64,000 bases of DNA from Portulaca oleracea (lineage: Eukaryota > Streptophyta > Magnoliopsida > Caryophyllales > Portulacaceae): positions 31,812,644 through 31,876,643 of the forward strand of contig CM055875.1 of assembly GCA_029582165.1 (NCBI GenBank), written 5' to 3'. The notes below the pieces were generated by a model. That model had not been told where the DNA came from. It saw only the letters and a program-made list of their open reading frames with translations, and did not search any database. This document shows, one piece after another, positions 43,992-55,189 of the stretch (position 1 is its first letter; the number at the start of each line of letters is the position of its first letter). Made by a program: the position numbers and the translations under genes.

Positions 43992-44450
43992 CTAATGAAC
44001 TCTTCCCCCTCCCCCTTCCTTTTGTTCTTTCATCCTATCGACAAGTTGATTGACAAGGGGAACGCCGTCACCTAAGTGAGCCCATTGTTGCCGCCACTTG
44101 ACCAATATCTCATTGTTTGCTTCTTTTTTCCTAGACTCTCTAAATGTCATTGTCCCTCTTGGAAAGTTCATAGTCAAATACACATCTTCTTCTGTGATGT
44201 GGCACTCCTCCGTCCCTTCCAGGATAATCGATGATTTATTGCAATCAAAATTTTTTAGAAGGCTTAGAGCCGGACTCCCTGGGATCTCATCCACCTTCAT
44301 ATAGATTAACGACTCAAACCCACAAGCACATATATCCCTCTTTTGCTCGTTGGATGCTTGAGCTATGAACTTGTAAATAGGGATCGGTGACATCCTAGAT
44401 AGCCATTTGGTTTGTGTCATTCCCGTTATACGCCGACTTTCCCGTTTACG
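43992..44450 (-). pseudogene. Plant-mobile-domain-like gene fragment in MULE-4
   Basis: On minus, an open stretch reading MSPIPIYKFIAQASNEQKRD, then CACGFESLIYMKVDEIPGSP, SIILEGTEECHITEEDVYLT and MNFPRGTM, followed by KKEANNEILVKWRQQW. This matches the general pattern of the plant mobile domain (aminotransferase-like) upstream segment: an Ile/Leu helix, GF-x-SLL-x-MKVDEIP, then ITEEDVYLTL-xx-PRG. Such domains occur in MULEs with Ulp1-type protease ORFs and in host genes. Upstream, 44525-44460 looks like intron sequence. Only one exon is present and no protease is seen. Confidence 0.55.
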
Positions 44451-44539
44451 TCTGTACACAATTACAAGGTGTATTAGAATCAATAAAGGATACAATATAC
44501 CAATGAAAAAAAATTCAGTCAACAATATGAAAAATTATG

Positions 44540-45450
44540 AAGGACAAATGCAATATGATGGACAAATGATGTATTATGATATACAAATGATGCACTTCGT
44601 CAATGAAAATATGCTCTCCACCCTGGTAAACACTATATTGATACAAAAGATGCATTGAGATAAAGATAAAATGCACTATGGTCATGCATTGCATTTGTCA
44701 AGTAATTTCCAGAATTATGGAACCATCCACCATAAGAATCAGCTGAATGTGTGGACTATCCGGGCTGTGATGGCAAATGACTTGTATACTGATGACAGTT
44801 TTGTGGTAAGTATGACTAAGAATCAAGATGTTGCTAAAATCTTGTATTTTATTATTTCAATTGAGTTAAACTTGAAATATAGAAAGAATGCATTAAACTA
44901 AGTGAATGATACATTACAATCCTAGAATATATAAACTTCCAATTAAATTGAGTAAGATTGGTTTAATAGCTCCAATGGAAGCCTAACAGCAACATTGACA
45001 TACAACAACAGAACATGGAAAGGATGCATTGGCATACAACAACAGAACATGGAAAGGATGCATTGATAGGAAGAAAGAGATGCACTATGAAGACTAAAAT
45101 ATACACCGAGTTATAGACCACACATAAAGCATAAACACCTAGCCTTCCCTATAAGGGCTATGAAAAATTCCAACACCGCTAGACAAAATACTGCAACAAA
45201 AGTTACACTTCATGTACCCTGCTACTCCAACACATCCTTATAAGTAGCACCTTCACTCACACTTGTGATTTGTGAAATCTTGCTAAAATTGAGTAAGATT
45301 GGTTTAATAGCTCCAATGGCAGCCTGAGAAACTATGATATACTGTTAACAATCAGATGCTCCTAGTTTCTAAACTCAACATAATAGCAACATTGACATAC
45401 AACAACAAAACAGGGAAAGGATGCATTGATACGTAGAAAAGATGCACTAT
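44540..45450. repeat. MULE-4 array of AATGCA/GATGCA words, right half
   Basis: Units such as GATGCACTATGA and AAAGGATGCATTGATA recur at irregular spacing. Two adjacent near-identical copies of CAACAACAGAACATGGAAAG lie near 45004 and 45039. The left half (43210-43960) uses AATAATGCACC instead. No gene seen apart from short frames. Confidence 0.7.
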
Positions 45451-46121
45451 GACATCCAATATGCAACACAAATTTCATTCAAACATTTTATCGAGCACTT
45501 GGCATGCAAAATTGATACATATCTACAATTACAATAAAATTACTCACTTTCCACCCCGTGAAGTTCCGGCAGCACCCTCTCCACCAGTTCCCGACATATT
45601 CGACCAAAATCTAGTGGGGATTTGGAGGCAGTCTCGGCAAAGCGGGAGGCAGAAGAGGGTTGTTTAGAGCAGCAACGGCGTTGAAATTGTCAACGCAAAG
45701 AAGAACCGTTTGAATACGGCAAAGAAAGAATCGGTTTGCCGTGGAAGAGTGAAAGGGATGGATGTTGGGGTTAGGGTTAAAAAGTGAAGAGTGAAAATGA
45801 GAGGGAGTTTTTTAATTTTAAAGCGCGTGTAAAATTGTCTCCCGTACACACCTTCCTTTGTACACTCGGTCATTTCTAATAATTTGCGCAAATGAGGTAG
45901 AGAGGGAGTGGGAGACTGGGAGAGAGAAAGAGGATGAGGATGAGATAGGAGTGGGGTGATATAAGATATTTAAGAATATATTTCCTAGATCTTGCTCAAC
46001 ACCTCTCTTCTATCTAATGATGATTATATTTTGGTTAGATTTGCAAGTAACAAAAACCATGGGCCACATGTTTGGGGGAATTGATGAGGATGAGTAGTTT
46101 TAGTTTTGTTTTTAATTGGTA

Positions 46122-46469
46122 CTAGTTTTTATGCCCATGCAATGCATGGGTTATTCTGTGCTATTTATTATTATCTATTTAATTGCAAGTATGTTTTTTT
46201 TCTATATTTAAGTTAGGTTTAAAGAGTGATGCTAAATTTTCCTGAATTTTATTATTTTATTTTGTTAAATGCTTGTCGTTGATGATATTTTATCTTTCAT
46301 ATTGATCGAATTAGAAAAAATGGCACTAAAATAATAAAGTGAAAAATATTTATAATTCAACTGTTGGATGTCTTTATGGACTTGAAAAAACATGTAATTC
46401 AACATTTTCTTTCTCATTTTCTTTTTTTAATTAAATCATCTCGATAATCTATAATTATTAGAATATAGA
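46122..46469 (-). mobile_element. Short Helitron-like element (candidate)
   Basis: On minus it starts TCTATATTC after an A and ends with the hairpin CCCATGCATTGCATGGG, 8 nt, then CTAG before a T. This is the Helitron signature: 5' TC, a 3' hairpin a few bases before CTRR, and insertion between A and T. At 348 bp with no ORF it would be non-autonomous. The 3' end is convincing; the 5' end was chosen as the nearest fitting TC and could be wrong. Confidence 0.45.
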
Positions 46470-47369
46470 TATACATAATTGGGATGATGTTTGTAACGGT
46501 CATAATAATGGTGTGAGATATATAATGATGTGTAGTAAGTGATTTTTTCTTTTTCTTTTAATAAATTATAGGTTTCTTATTGACTGCCACATGTCAATTG
46601 TTGGATGAGTTTGTTTTGTTTTAATATAATATATATATTATAGACCCCTAGATGTTTTCCTACAACTTTTACTAACAATAACCAATTTCCTTTAATCATT
46701 TTAATGGGTAATGAGCTAAATTTCTTTTTGTTCTTTATGATGGCGTCACATTAGGGGATTATTATCAAGAATTTTGCTAATTAAAAACTTACAAACTTTA
46801 TTTGATAGATAAAATACCCAAAAATTACATTTTCATAATTTATTTGCTTCATAAACTTTGATCACCAATGACATGTATATTTTCACATATTTGACATGTT
46901 TTATGAATACATGTCTTACTAGAGCTATCAAAAACTATATGATTTGAATACTCGATTCAGCTTGATAGTAAAAAAAAAAAAAAAATGGCTAAGTCAGATT
47001 TTTCATCCAAATTTGGACTTCGATCGATTTGCAAAAATTTGGACACAATACCTAAAAAGCTTAATATCAGACATAAGTCAATGTTCAATTAGTCCAAACT
47101 TGAAATGAACCAAAACCTCGAACTTTTAACAGCCCTACATGTCTCTATATGGTAATTTCTTATTTGATTCTATCATAAAGTATCGGTATTTTAAGCTATC
47201 AACTGGAATCAGGCTTCCTTAACACACATAATTTCCATAACTATTCACATAGGTATTTTCCTGATAATTACTAATGCTTATAATCATATTTATAATAAGA
47301 AAATGTTAGGAGGGTGTTACATTTTTAATAGTGTTCTTTTTTCTCCTCTGCTTGACTTTGGCATGAAAA
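46470..47369. other. AT-rich intergenic DNA
   Basis: No gene or structured repeat recognised; a poly-A run at about 46972-46985. Confidence 0.5.
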
Positions 47370-48430
47370 AACATCATATTTCAGTCTCCCTCGTTAAAAG
47401 CTTGACGGTGAGCTCTTTGAACCCAAAACTTTTCAACTAACAACTTTGTTTGACGTAGCTCCTCCTCAATCTCTTCTAAGTGATGTATGTTCCAAGACGT
47501 CGGGAGAGCATGGCAGAGGACTTGGACTTTTTCTCGAAGGCCCTCATCTCTTTTGTGAAGACTACCAAACCTATGCTTGCCCCAATTAGCAAATTCTTCC
47601 TGACAAGCCTTCAATTCTCTATAATATTCTCAAAGCTCCCAGTTGTTTCGACTCACTTGCTTCTAAATGTTGTTAGCAAAGTCCTCTGAGGCTCAAATAG
47701 CCCCAAAACGGTGTATCTTGGATCCTTTCTCTTCTTTCCTTCGTGTGGACCTAGGTTGAGTATCAAGACATAAGGGCCTATGGTCAGACCCCTCCCAATA
47801 TAAGTGGGCCCTTTGCCATTGGCCTAATCATTCTCTACTTCTCATTTGCTATAAACAATGTGATGCTCCTCAACTCTCTTGTTAGTCCACGTAAAAGGAT
47901 ACCCCACATACCTCAGATCACTCAATGTCCTCTTCTACTCCAAGAAAAGTGGCAACACTACTGTAATCAAAGGCCTGACCACCATGCTTCCCACTTGGGT
48001 AGAAAATGCATTGGAATCACCAAATATCGTCCAAGCCATATCTGAATACCCCCAAGGTAATCAAGAAGCTCCCAAGAATTCTTCTTCAAACTCCTTTCTA
48101 CCAACCTATAGAGAATTTTACCTTTAAATACATACCCATCATGGTCAATAACCATGTCAATATGGTGGTTAGAGGAAGACTTTAGAGAGAACCGTACTTC
48201 TTCTTTATACAACATGGTTAAACCCTCAGCTCTACACCTAGGTGAGACAACGAAACAACGTGACATCCCACATCACAAATGAACATTTACCATTTCATGT
48301 GCATATCTCTTTGTCTCCATTAAAACAACACATCCTGAGAGTTTTTCTACACAAGTGGAATGACGCAACTACCTTAGGACTTCCCAACCCTCAACAGTTG
48401 TAACCCGTGATTTTCATTATTTCTAACAAA
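47370..48430 (-). pseudogene. LINE fragment: endonuclease and linker of ORF2
   Basis: Minus strand. Near 48412 it starts MKITGYNC, stop, GLGSPKVV, the usual opening of plant LINE endonucleases (W/YNC-x-GLG-P). Then come GLTMLYKEEVRFSLKSSS and NHHIDMVIDHDGYVFKGK (48230-48110), ending NSWELLDYLGG. Next, 47614-47381 gives CQEEFANWGKHRFGSLHKRD and KLLVEKFWVQRAHRQAFNEG, the linker before reverse transcriptase (EE-xx-W-QR-xx-xx-GD). There are several stops and frame changes. The reverse transcriptase itself is absent, so the copy is cut on its 3' side, unusual for LINEs, which normally lose their 5' end. Confidence 0.82.
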
Positions 48431-49300
48431 GGTGGCTGCTCTCCACCCTTGTCGATCTGTGGGTGTCAACCATTTCTAGATCTTATATACTCACTTTCTT
48501 CTCCTGAACCTTGACCATCATCAATTGCATTTAATTTAGATCCATTTATTCCTTTCACTTTCTTTTTATTCTCCTAATGTTTAACCCACCTCATGAGCTC
48601 ATAATTTTAGTTTCTATATTAGTTTTCAATCGTTTCCAAGTCCCTTGGTCCTTGTGAGCATTCTCCAAGGTTCTATCACCTGCTGATTCAGTGTCGCCAC
48701 ACCTTTGTTCTCCTTTTCCTTCTCTCCCGAAGTCCTGTTTTAGAGAGCGTAGTGTTGTCATTTCTCGCCGAATTTGTTGCTTTCAAAATCTCTCTAAGAC
48801 ATTTTCTCGTCGGAACATTCTTTCATTGAGATTTTATGTGTGGCTGCCCTTCGTTGGAATCGCCTCTTGCCACTCGCGGGAGGCAGAAAGATCATGAGTG
48901 GAGATCCATCAAACCTTAAAGGTATAGATATCCTGAGTGGAGATGCATCAAATCAACAATGTTCAACTTGAGGGAGGCATCAATGTTAGCGACAGAAGCT
49001 ACAACAACAAGGAATGGGTTTACAAATACGGCGGAGGCAAGTTTACTTAAACTACATGCTGAATGAGAGAGTTTGGTTCTCATTAATGTGATGGAGGGAG
49101 TCTTTCAAATTCCTTGGGGAGATATATGTGTTAGTACAAAGATATTTATCATATTCTTACCCAATATCAAGAAGTTATCATCACTTAAACTTTCCACCTA
49201 GGTAATCATATTGCAGACTGGTTATCTAAGTATGAACATTCTATTCACAATGTAGTGATATGAAGTCAAGTTCTAAATATAGAATTATGCACGATACATT
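48431..49300. other. No feature recognised
   Basis: May include upstream LINE sequence (48431-48900, where the minus strand reads GTGGAGAGCAGCCACC just before the endonuclease start). Nothing else supportable. Confidence 0.35.
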
Positions 49301-50289
49301 GGCGGATCCAGGGGGGCAGGTGGAGTATATGCCTAGTGGGAATAATAGAGATCTATGCTTGATAATAAATATATCTTTGTTGTTCTTGAGGAATGGATGA
49401 TATTAGACTTGATGAAATAGGATGATAATAATAATAACCAAGGAAGAATACACCAAAAGCTTAAACACCAATGAAACTTGATATATTCTTGGATAAAGGA
49501 TGATCCGCCACCAAGAATTAAACCCCACCATGATTAGATAAAGAAGAACCATCACTAATCAATAAAGGAATGGTTATGTTCTTTTTTGCTTTTTTTTTGG
49601 GCTTCGCTAATCAATAAAGGAATGACTTGATTTCAAAACCATTAACAATGCAATGGATAAAGAGTACCACATTTTACAGAGAGTTTTGAGTAGGTCTCAA
49701 AAATACCTTTTTCATTCATCAAAAGCTAAGTCCCTCTCTTTTCTAATTACCCATATATAGGTAAGGATAGGGATAGAACCCTAAGAGAGATTAACACTAA
49801 AAGGACCATTAACCCAAGAGTTAATTACTTCTCAAAGCCTAATCTAATCCAACAATACATTGGGAAGGAAAAGACTTAAAGCATAATTACATTTATTAGG
49901 AAAGAAAAGACAAAATTACCCTCAATGAAGAAAGGGAAGAAATCGAATCAACAGGGTCGTCGCGGGTGTGATACAGGTCGTCGCGACTGCGAAGTGTTGC
50001 CCTGCACGAGGGGGCTCTTTCCAGGTTTGACCATTGCGAGCCTGGCGGGCGATGTAGCGGCCGCAACGGCGATGGGGAAAACCCCTTCAAGAATCGCCTC
50101 CATGAGTCATAGTCGCAACGCCAATACGAGAGGTTAACGTCCCAGTCGTGATGCAGCTATCGCGGTCGTTCTAGATGTCACGCACACGACCTTCCCGTCG
50201 CGGGCGTGATGACCCTTAGCCTCCAACCCCTTTATAAGTGAGAGCAAGGTCGTCGCGGTCGTGACAAGACCGTCACGAACGCAATGGCC
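49300..50289. repeat. LTR-like untranslated DNA with GTCGC/GTCAC words
   Basis: 49340-49930 is AT-rich. 49940-50350 is abruptly GC-rich, packed with degenerate dyads related to GTCACGGGCGTGAC: GTCGCGGGCGTGAT near 50196, and CGTGAC/GTCACG around AAGACC near 50260. No coding sequence. Possibly part of the LTR element that hosts, or is related to, the solo LTR to the right. Confidence 0.5.
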
Positions 50290-52086
50290 ACGGCTGGCAT
50301 GAAGTTGTGGATGTGGTAGGAACGTTACGAGCGTGACGACCTCCTAGTTCCAAAGCTGAAAAAAAAACCATGGCAAAAGAGGGGTGGGGGAAATCGAGGT
50401 CGCGAGTAGTCGTGCTCGCAGCGTCCAGTTCCTAAGCCCTAGACGTCCCCTAGGGTCTGTCACGGGCATGACAAGGCGAATAGACCCAAAAATGCACCTG
50501 TCACGCAGCCCGAGGCGCTACCCAGAACCCGAGCAGGATCGAGGGCACCAGGAAAGCCTGCACGCGGGTCAGCGACCCTGATTTTCCTTTATCGGGCCGC
50601 GTGTTGTGACAGCTGGGCCTCTATATTTGCGCCATGCGGGTCTGCCCATTTGCTATTTTTAGCTATTCTAAACCTATTTCCCTCACTCACCTACTCAATA
50701 AATACCTTCATTTCTCACTTCACTCAATACATCGAAACCACCTAGGAGTATTAACACTAGGTGGATTTCTCTTCTTCTCTCCTCTCATTTTGCATACATG
50801 CATTTTGGCATTTTTATTTCTTGCATTTAATTTCTGTAGTTATTTTCTTGTAATCAGTAATCACCAATAACATCGTAATCTTGATATTAATATCGATGAC
50901 TAATCTAAACCGGACTACTTGAGAAGATACCTTTAATTTGTTCTTTATAATTTTTATTTATTTATCGTATTTTTTTATTATTAACTCATTTAATTTTCGC
51001 ATGCATTTAAATAACATCAATTAATCTAATTAATTCTCCTCTCCTACTCTCTTCTTTAATAAATCGATCTAGTAGAGTCCGTTCTTTGAACGGACGAATT
51101 CGATGATTTTTATTCTCGAATCCATAACCTTACCTCCGGATTCAAATCTCATGGTTCGCGGTTGCGAGGAGTCAAAAAATGTGAGTTTATTAATTCTCCT
51201 AAAAATTAATTGGCGACTCCCAAATATTTTAGAACTTTGATTAATTCGTTTTTATCGCATTTCGTTTTCATTTTCATATGTTTTATCTACCCAGAAATTT
51301 TGAATCCGGAAATGAGAAGATTTGGAAGGAAGTTGGTTTGAGAGACCCCGGGGCGCTGTGCAAACCTGCACAGGGGTTAGTACTCAGTCCCGATTGTCTT
51401 TGAGGGTCTCGGAGTGGATTCTTTAGCCTCGAGCCGAAGGCGTTCATACCAGCACGGTCCTAGGACATAAGGCATACCCTTCCCCGAGACCATCGGCTTA
51501 TTTCCTACTCTCATTCTCTCTCCCGGGTTCCGATATTTTCTTAATAGATCGAGCATATAAAAGTTAAAATGAATTGTGAAGAATTCGTTTAAACATTGTG
51601 ATAAAAAAAAATTTGGTTAAATTTGATTCATTCGAAATGTAGTTTTTATTCAAAATTTAAAATTTATTTATTTCCCGAAACAATTCGAATACTGGAAATC
51701 GTGGATAATAAAAGATCGGTGGTCTCGGTCCAACATCCAAGCACTATGCGATGCACGATCATTGGCGAGCCCACCGCCAACACCTGTGCATTCGGGAAAG
51801 GCGGGATCATACTGGGCGCCAGGCATATCAGCATGGCGCCTGGTTTAATGATCCGGGTTATTCCTTGGTTGCATCAATTTTTGTGTTGATTATTCATGAT
51901 TTTTCTGGTTTTCTTATTTATTCTGGGCAAATTGTAAATTTTAATATTCATAATAAGATTCAAACATTTCAGTTGAACATTTTTATTGTGTAAAATTTAA
52001 TTTAAACCCCTTAAAGATTAGACACTTCCTTCGATTCGCCTAACACCGCGTAAGGTATGATTGGAAGTTTTTTCCCAGGTCCTACA
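50290..52086 (+). mobile_element. Solo LTR of Tat/Ogre type, plus strand (left boundary uncertain)
   Basis: The right end TTTTTTCCCAGGTCCTACA at 52086 matches the TTTTTCCGGGTCCAACA end of the Tat/Ogre-like LTR. The block 51068-51230 (GAACGGACGAATTCG ... ATTAATTGGCGACTC) is homologous to minus-strand 1680-1800. A TATA-like CTATATTTG lies near 50623. No primer site or interior follows, so it is a solo LTR. The dyad word is GTCAC/GTGAC rather than ATACC/GGTAT, though the R-U5 block is shared. Confidence 0.7.
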
Positions 52087-52145
52087 ACCCTAGACGTCCC
52101 CTAGGCCCTGTCACGGGCGTGACAGGGCGAGTCACGGCTGTGACG
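52087..52145. repeat. Two GTCAC dyads adjoining the solo LTR
   Basis: 52106-52127 has perfect 9-bp arms CCCTGTCAC and GTGACAGGG with spacer GGGC. 52131-52144 has GTCAC/GTGAC with spacer GGCT. The stretch from CCCTAGACGTCCCCTAGG onward repeats 50436-50478. Confidence 0.85.
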
Positions 52146-52468
52146 GGCCTGATGCTCCATTTTCCTTTTTTCTTCTTCTCCTCCTCACCTCTTCTTTGGT
52201 TCCATTCTCTTTATTCTTGCTGATATGAAAAGAAAGCCCCTTTAGAGGCTATCATGGCTCATCCATTGGGTGATCGTGATCACTCAACTCGGCCCAATGT
52301 CAATGTGGAATTGGAGTGATTCGATTGGCCGAGAAACAATCCACTTGGCCCAAGTAACAAAGGCCGAGAAAGGAACCCGAGATACTTCATCAGGGGAGGG
52401 CAGGGCCATGCATGGCCCATACTGTCATTTCAGATATCTATTATTAGTTGCATCAATAAGACTAACAA

Positions 52469-52568
52469 GTTACTTTAGCACAATGGAACATGGTAATGGT
52501 TCTCTTTATATGCCAAATTAAAGCTTCTAGGTTCAAATCCTACTACAAATAATACTTTATTTTTTTAA
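52469..52568 (+). mobile_element. SINE-like unit with tRNA-type A and B boxes
   Basis: An A-box-like TAGCACAATGG at 52476-52486 and B-box GGTTCAAATCC at 52530-52540 are correctly spaced and followed by an AT-rich tail ending in T7. The acceptor and T-stem pairings are poor, so this is not a working tRNA gene. A tRNA-derived SINE or tRNA pseudogene is the likely reading. Confidence 0.45.
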
Positions 52569-52605
52569 CATCTTATTATCATATTGTGGCCCTCCTTAAA
52601 AAAAA

Positions 52606-53150
52606 TACTTTGGCACTGCCCATGGTAAGATATTTTACAAAGATGTTCTTAGTAGATCTCTTAAAAAAAATAGTAACCTATGATCCTGTTCTTTTGTGTG
52701 GTATCATGCAACACCTATCACAATTTACCACACTAACCAATAAACCATTACATAGTACAATAATCATAATTTTTTTCTGTTTACTTTCCTCTCTCATCAC
52801 TTTTCTATGTTCTCATCTATCACACCAATCATTCTTATCACAAATTTTAACACAACTTACTACATTATACCAATCATACTTTGGCACCGCCCCTAGTACG
52901 ATATTTTACGAGGATGCTCTTAGTAGATATCTTGAAAAAATAGTAACCTATGACCTTTTTTTTTGTGATACCATACAATTCCTATCACAATTTACCATAC
53001 TAACCAATAAATCATCACATATTACAATAATCATAATTTTTCTCTTCTTATTTTTCTCTTCCCTCACTTTTTTCCCTACTTTTCACTTTTCTCTTTTCTC
53101 ACCTACCATATCAACTATTTTTATGACAAATTTTACTGAAACTTTCTAAA
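52606..53150. repeat. 271-bp tandem duplication, two diverged units
   Basis: Units start TACTTTGGCACTGCCC at 52606 and TACTTTGGCACCGCCC at 52877. They share AATAGTAACCTATGA, CCTATCACAATTTACCA and ATAATCATAATTTTT in order. No protein recognised. Confidence 0.88.
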
Positions 53151-53159
53151 TTATACCAA

Positions 53160-54950
53160 TCATATCACAGTTTGAAAGGAACAAGGTCTTATATGTTACT
53201 TATCTTGGGAGAAAAAGGGTAATGGACTAATGGCATATGTCTCTTACCTAACCCGTATTGTGAACAAACATTGAGGGGGCCCATGCCATGAAACATGATG
53301 ACTCAATAATCCAGAAATCATAACCCAAATCTTCCACATCAACAAAAATACCCAATTTGTTTTTCTAAAATCCCAAATCTTGCCACATAAAAAATGAATA
53401 TTATAACAAGTTCTGAATCCTAATTGGGACAAACCCACGATTGTGTCGAGGATTTCTCAGTCCAGGACGACATCCCACGTTCTGCTTTTTTCCTCACTTA
53501 AGATTACCTTTTTTTTAAAAAAATATCATTATCATCCCCATTTTTAAAGTAATCCACCCTCCTTAATGACTTTCAGAGGCAATTACAACTACTGCCCTTT
53601 TTATATTCCTTTATCATCACCTAATTAAATAATAAACCATTCAAAATTTCCTGCCACGTGTGTTCTTCTGCTACCCTTCTCATGGCATTTGGTCAATCCA
53701 TTCAAGTCATACGGCATTGACACATATCAAACACATTTACGTGGGTGGGACCTACATCTAGACTTGTCAATTTAGATACACGCATATATCAGACCCGGAT
53801 AAATAAGGATCGATATTTTTCACGTTTGTGTAAACATGTACAGGGGCAATATATTTCTATTTCTAATTAACCAACAAATTATAACTGTAATGGACTATTT
53901 TTCTGTTTTTCTCTTTTGAAAAAATACTACAAATTTTGTGCAATATTCATAATATTCATAACGATTGCCACTTTATTCAATTGGATGATAACGGGAGATT
54001 AGAGTACTAATATTTATTATCATTGTTAATTTTAAAATAGTTATTCATTATCTCACTTCCAAGGTCATGACATGCTATTCCAATGACTATTTATGCATAA
54101 AAATATAAGTGTTTCAACAATTAAGGCGTGATAAATTGACAAAGAGTGAACAATGTGGATAAAAGTGGATGAATTTGGTAAATGTGGATAGGAAGGAAAA
54201 AGATGGAAAAATATTTATAATTTTAATAAGGTATTATATATAAGGCAAATCACATCAATCACATAACTTGATAAATATATAAATTTTTAAATATATATTA
54301 CAAGTGATGTGGATAAGATGAGAACAAGTGATGTGGTAAAATATGCAAAATGTGAACAATATAAAAAAAACACAACCTTATCACAAAAAAGAACATAACA
54401 TTTTTCATATTTAATAGTCTATTAATGGTCACATTCGAAGTAATTCTTTTACAAGTGTGTCATTATTTTTTGCCATAATTTTTCATTACTTACACTACAA
54501 GCATATTTGTATATCAAAATGGCAAGCGAATTATTGCCTATAAGCAAAGAATTAAGAAACATACGCATGCTTTTGAACTTATCAATATATTTGCATCATT
54601 GACCTTGAGTCCAAAACGAAGATGATCAATTGTAATCTAATTTATCAGCATAATGCACCTAAGTTAACAATCACATTTCATGATTATTGATATGATATAC
54701 TAAACAAGTCATCACATCCATTCTTTTTTATATAAAAAATGAATTAAACCCTCATAAAATCTTTTAAATATATAAAAATGAAGAAAAAAAATATATACAT
54801 GGGCCATGAGAGATGTAAAATATTGAGAGGCCTTTCCCTTTACATAATGCGGAGATAGAGGGAGGCTTGATTGATTGAGGGTCCAAATGCGGTCGGAATG
54901 AAATCCAAATTCAAATTCAATTCCTCTTCTCCTCCTTAAATTGCACCCCC
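53160..54950. other. Upstream intergenic DNA of the bZIP gene
   Basis: AT-rich with no recognised element or gene. Short poly-A/T runs only. Confidence 0.5.
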
Positions 54951-54955
54951 AATAA

Positions 54956-54965
54956 TATAAATAAA
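54956..54965 (+). promoter_or_regulatory. Candidate TATA box of the bZIP gene
   Basis: TATAAATAAA lies about 90 bp before the GA-rich leader at 55046-55092 (AGAGAGAAAGAGAAAG). GA/CT-rich tracts of this kind are common near plant transcription starts. The start site itself is not determined. Confidence 0.4.
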
Positions 54966-55189
54966 TTAAAATTCACGCCATAAAATCCGCCTTAATATTA
55001 TTATTTGTTTTCTCAACTCTATTCTCCCTCTCTACACTGAGATTGTCAGAGAGAGAAAGAGAAAGAGAAAGAGAAAGAGAAAGAGAGAGAGAATCGTCTT
55101 AAATTCTTCATAGCGCTTTTCAGTTCACCGTTTAAAGCAAGCGAGAGTGTTAAAGATTAGATTTTTTCACCCAAATTTGCGCCATTTTT

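Larger units (their letters stand above)
42724..45888. mobile_element. MULE-4: Mutator-like element carrying a gene fragment
   Basis: A perfect 9-bp duplication CAAATGAGG lies at 42715-42723 and 45889-45897. The ends are degenerate over the outer 13 bp, then share GACCGAGTGTACA inverted (42741-42753 and 45859-45871). The interior has a short left gene start, a 141-bp tandem duplication, arrays of the AATGCA word, and a minus-strand mobile-domain-like exon. No transposase seen, so non-autonomous. Confidence 0.8.

Noticed and set aside
49305..49340. A hAT terminus (GGCGGATCCAGGGGGGC) similar to the one at 26875
   Set aside because: No inverted partner or 8-bp duplication was found, so it may be chance or a lone fragment.
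52469..52545. Possible tRNA gene
   Set aside because: The A and B boxes are good but the acceptor and T stems do not pair, so it was called SINE-like.
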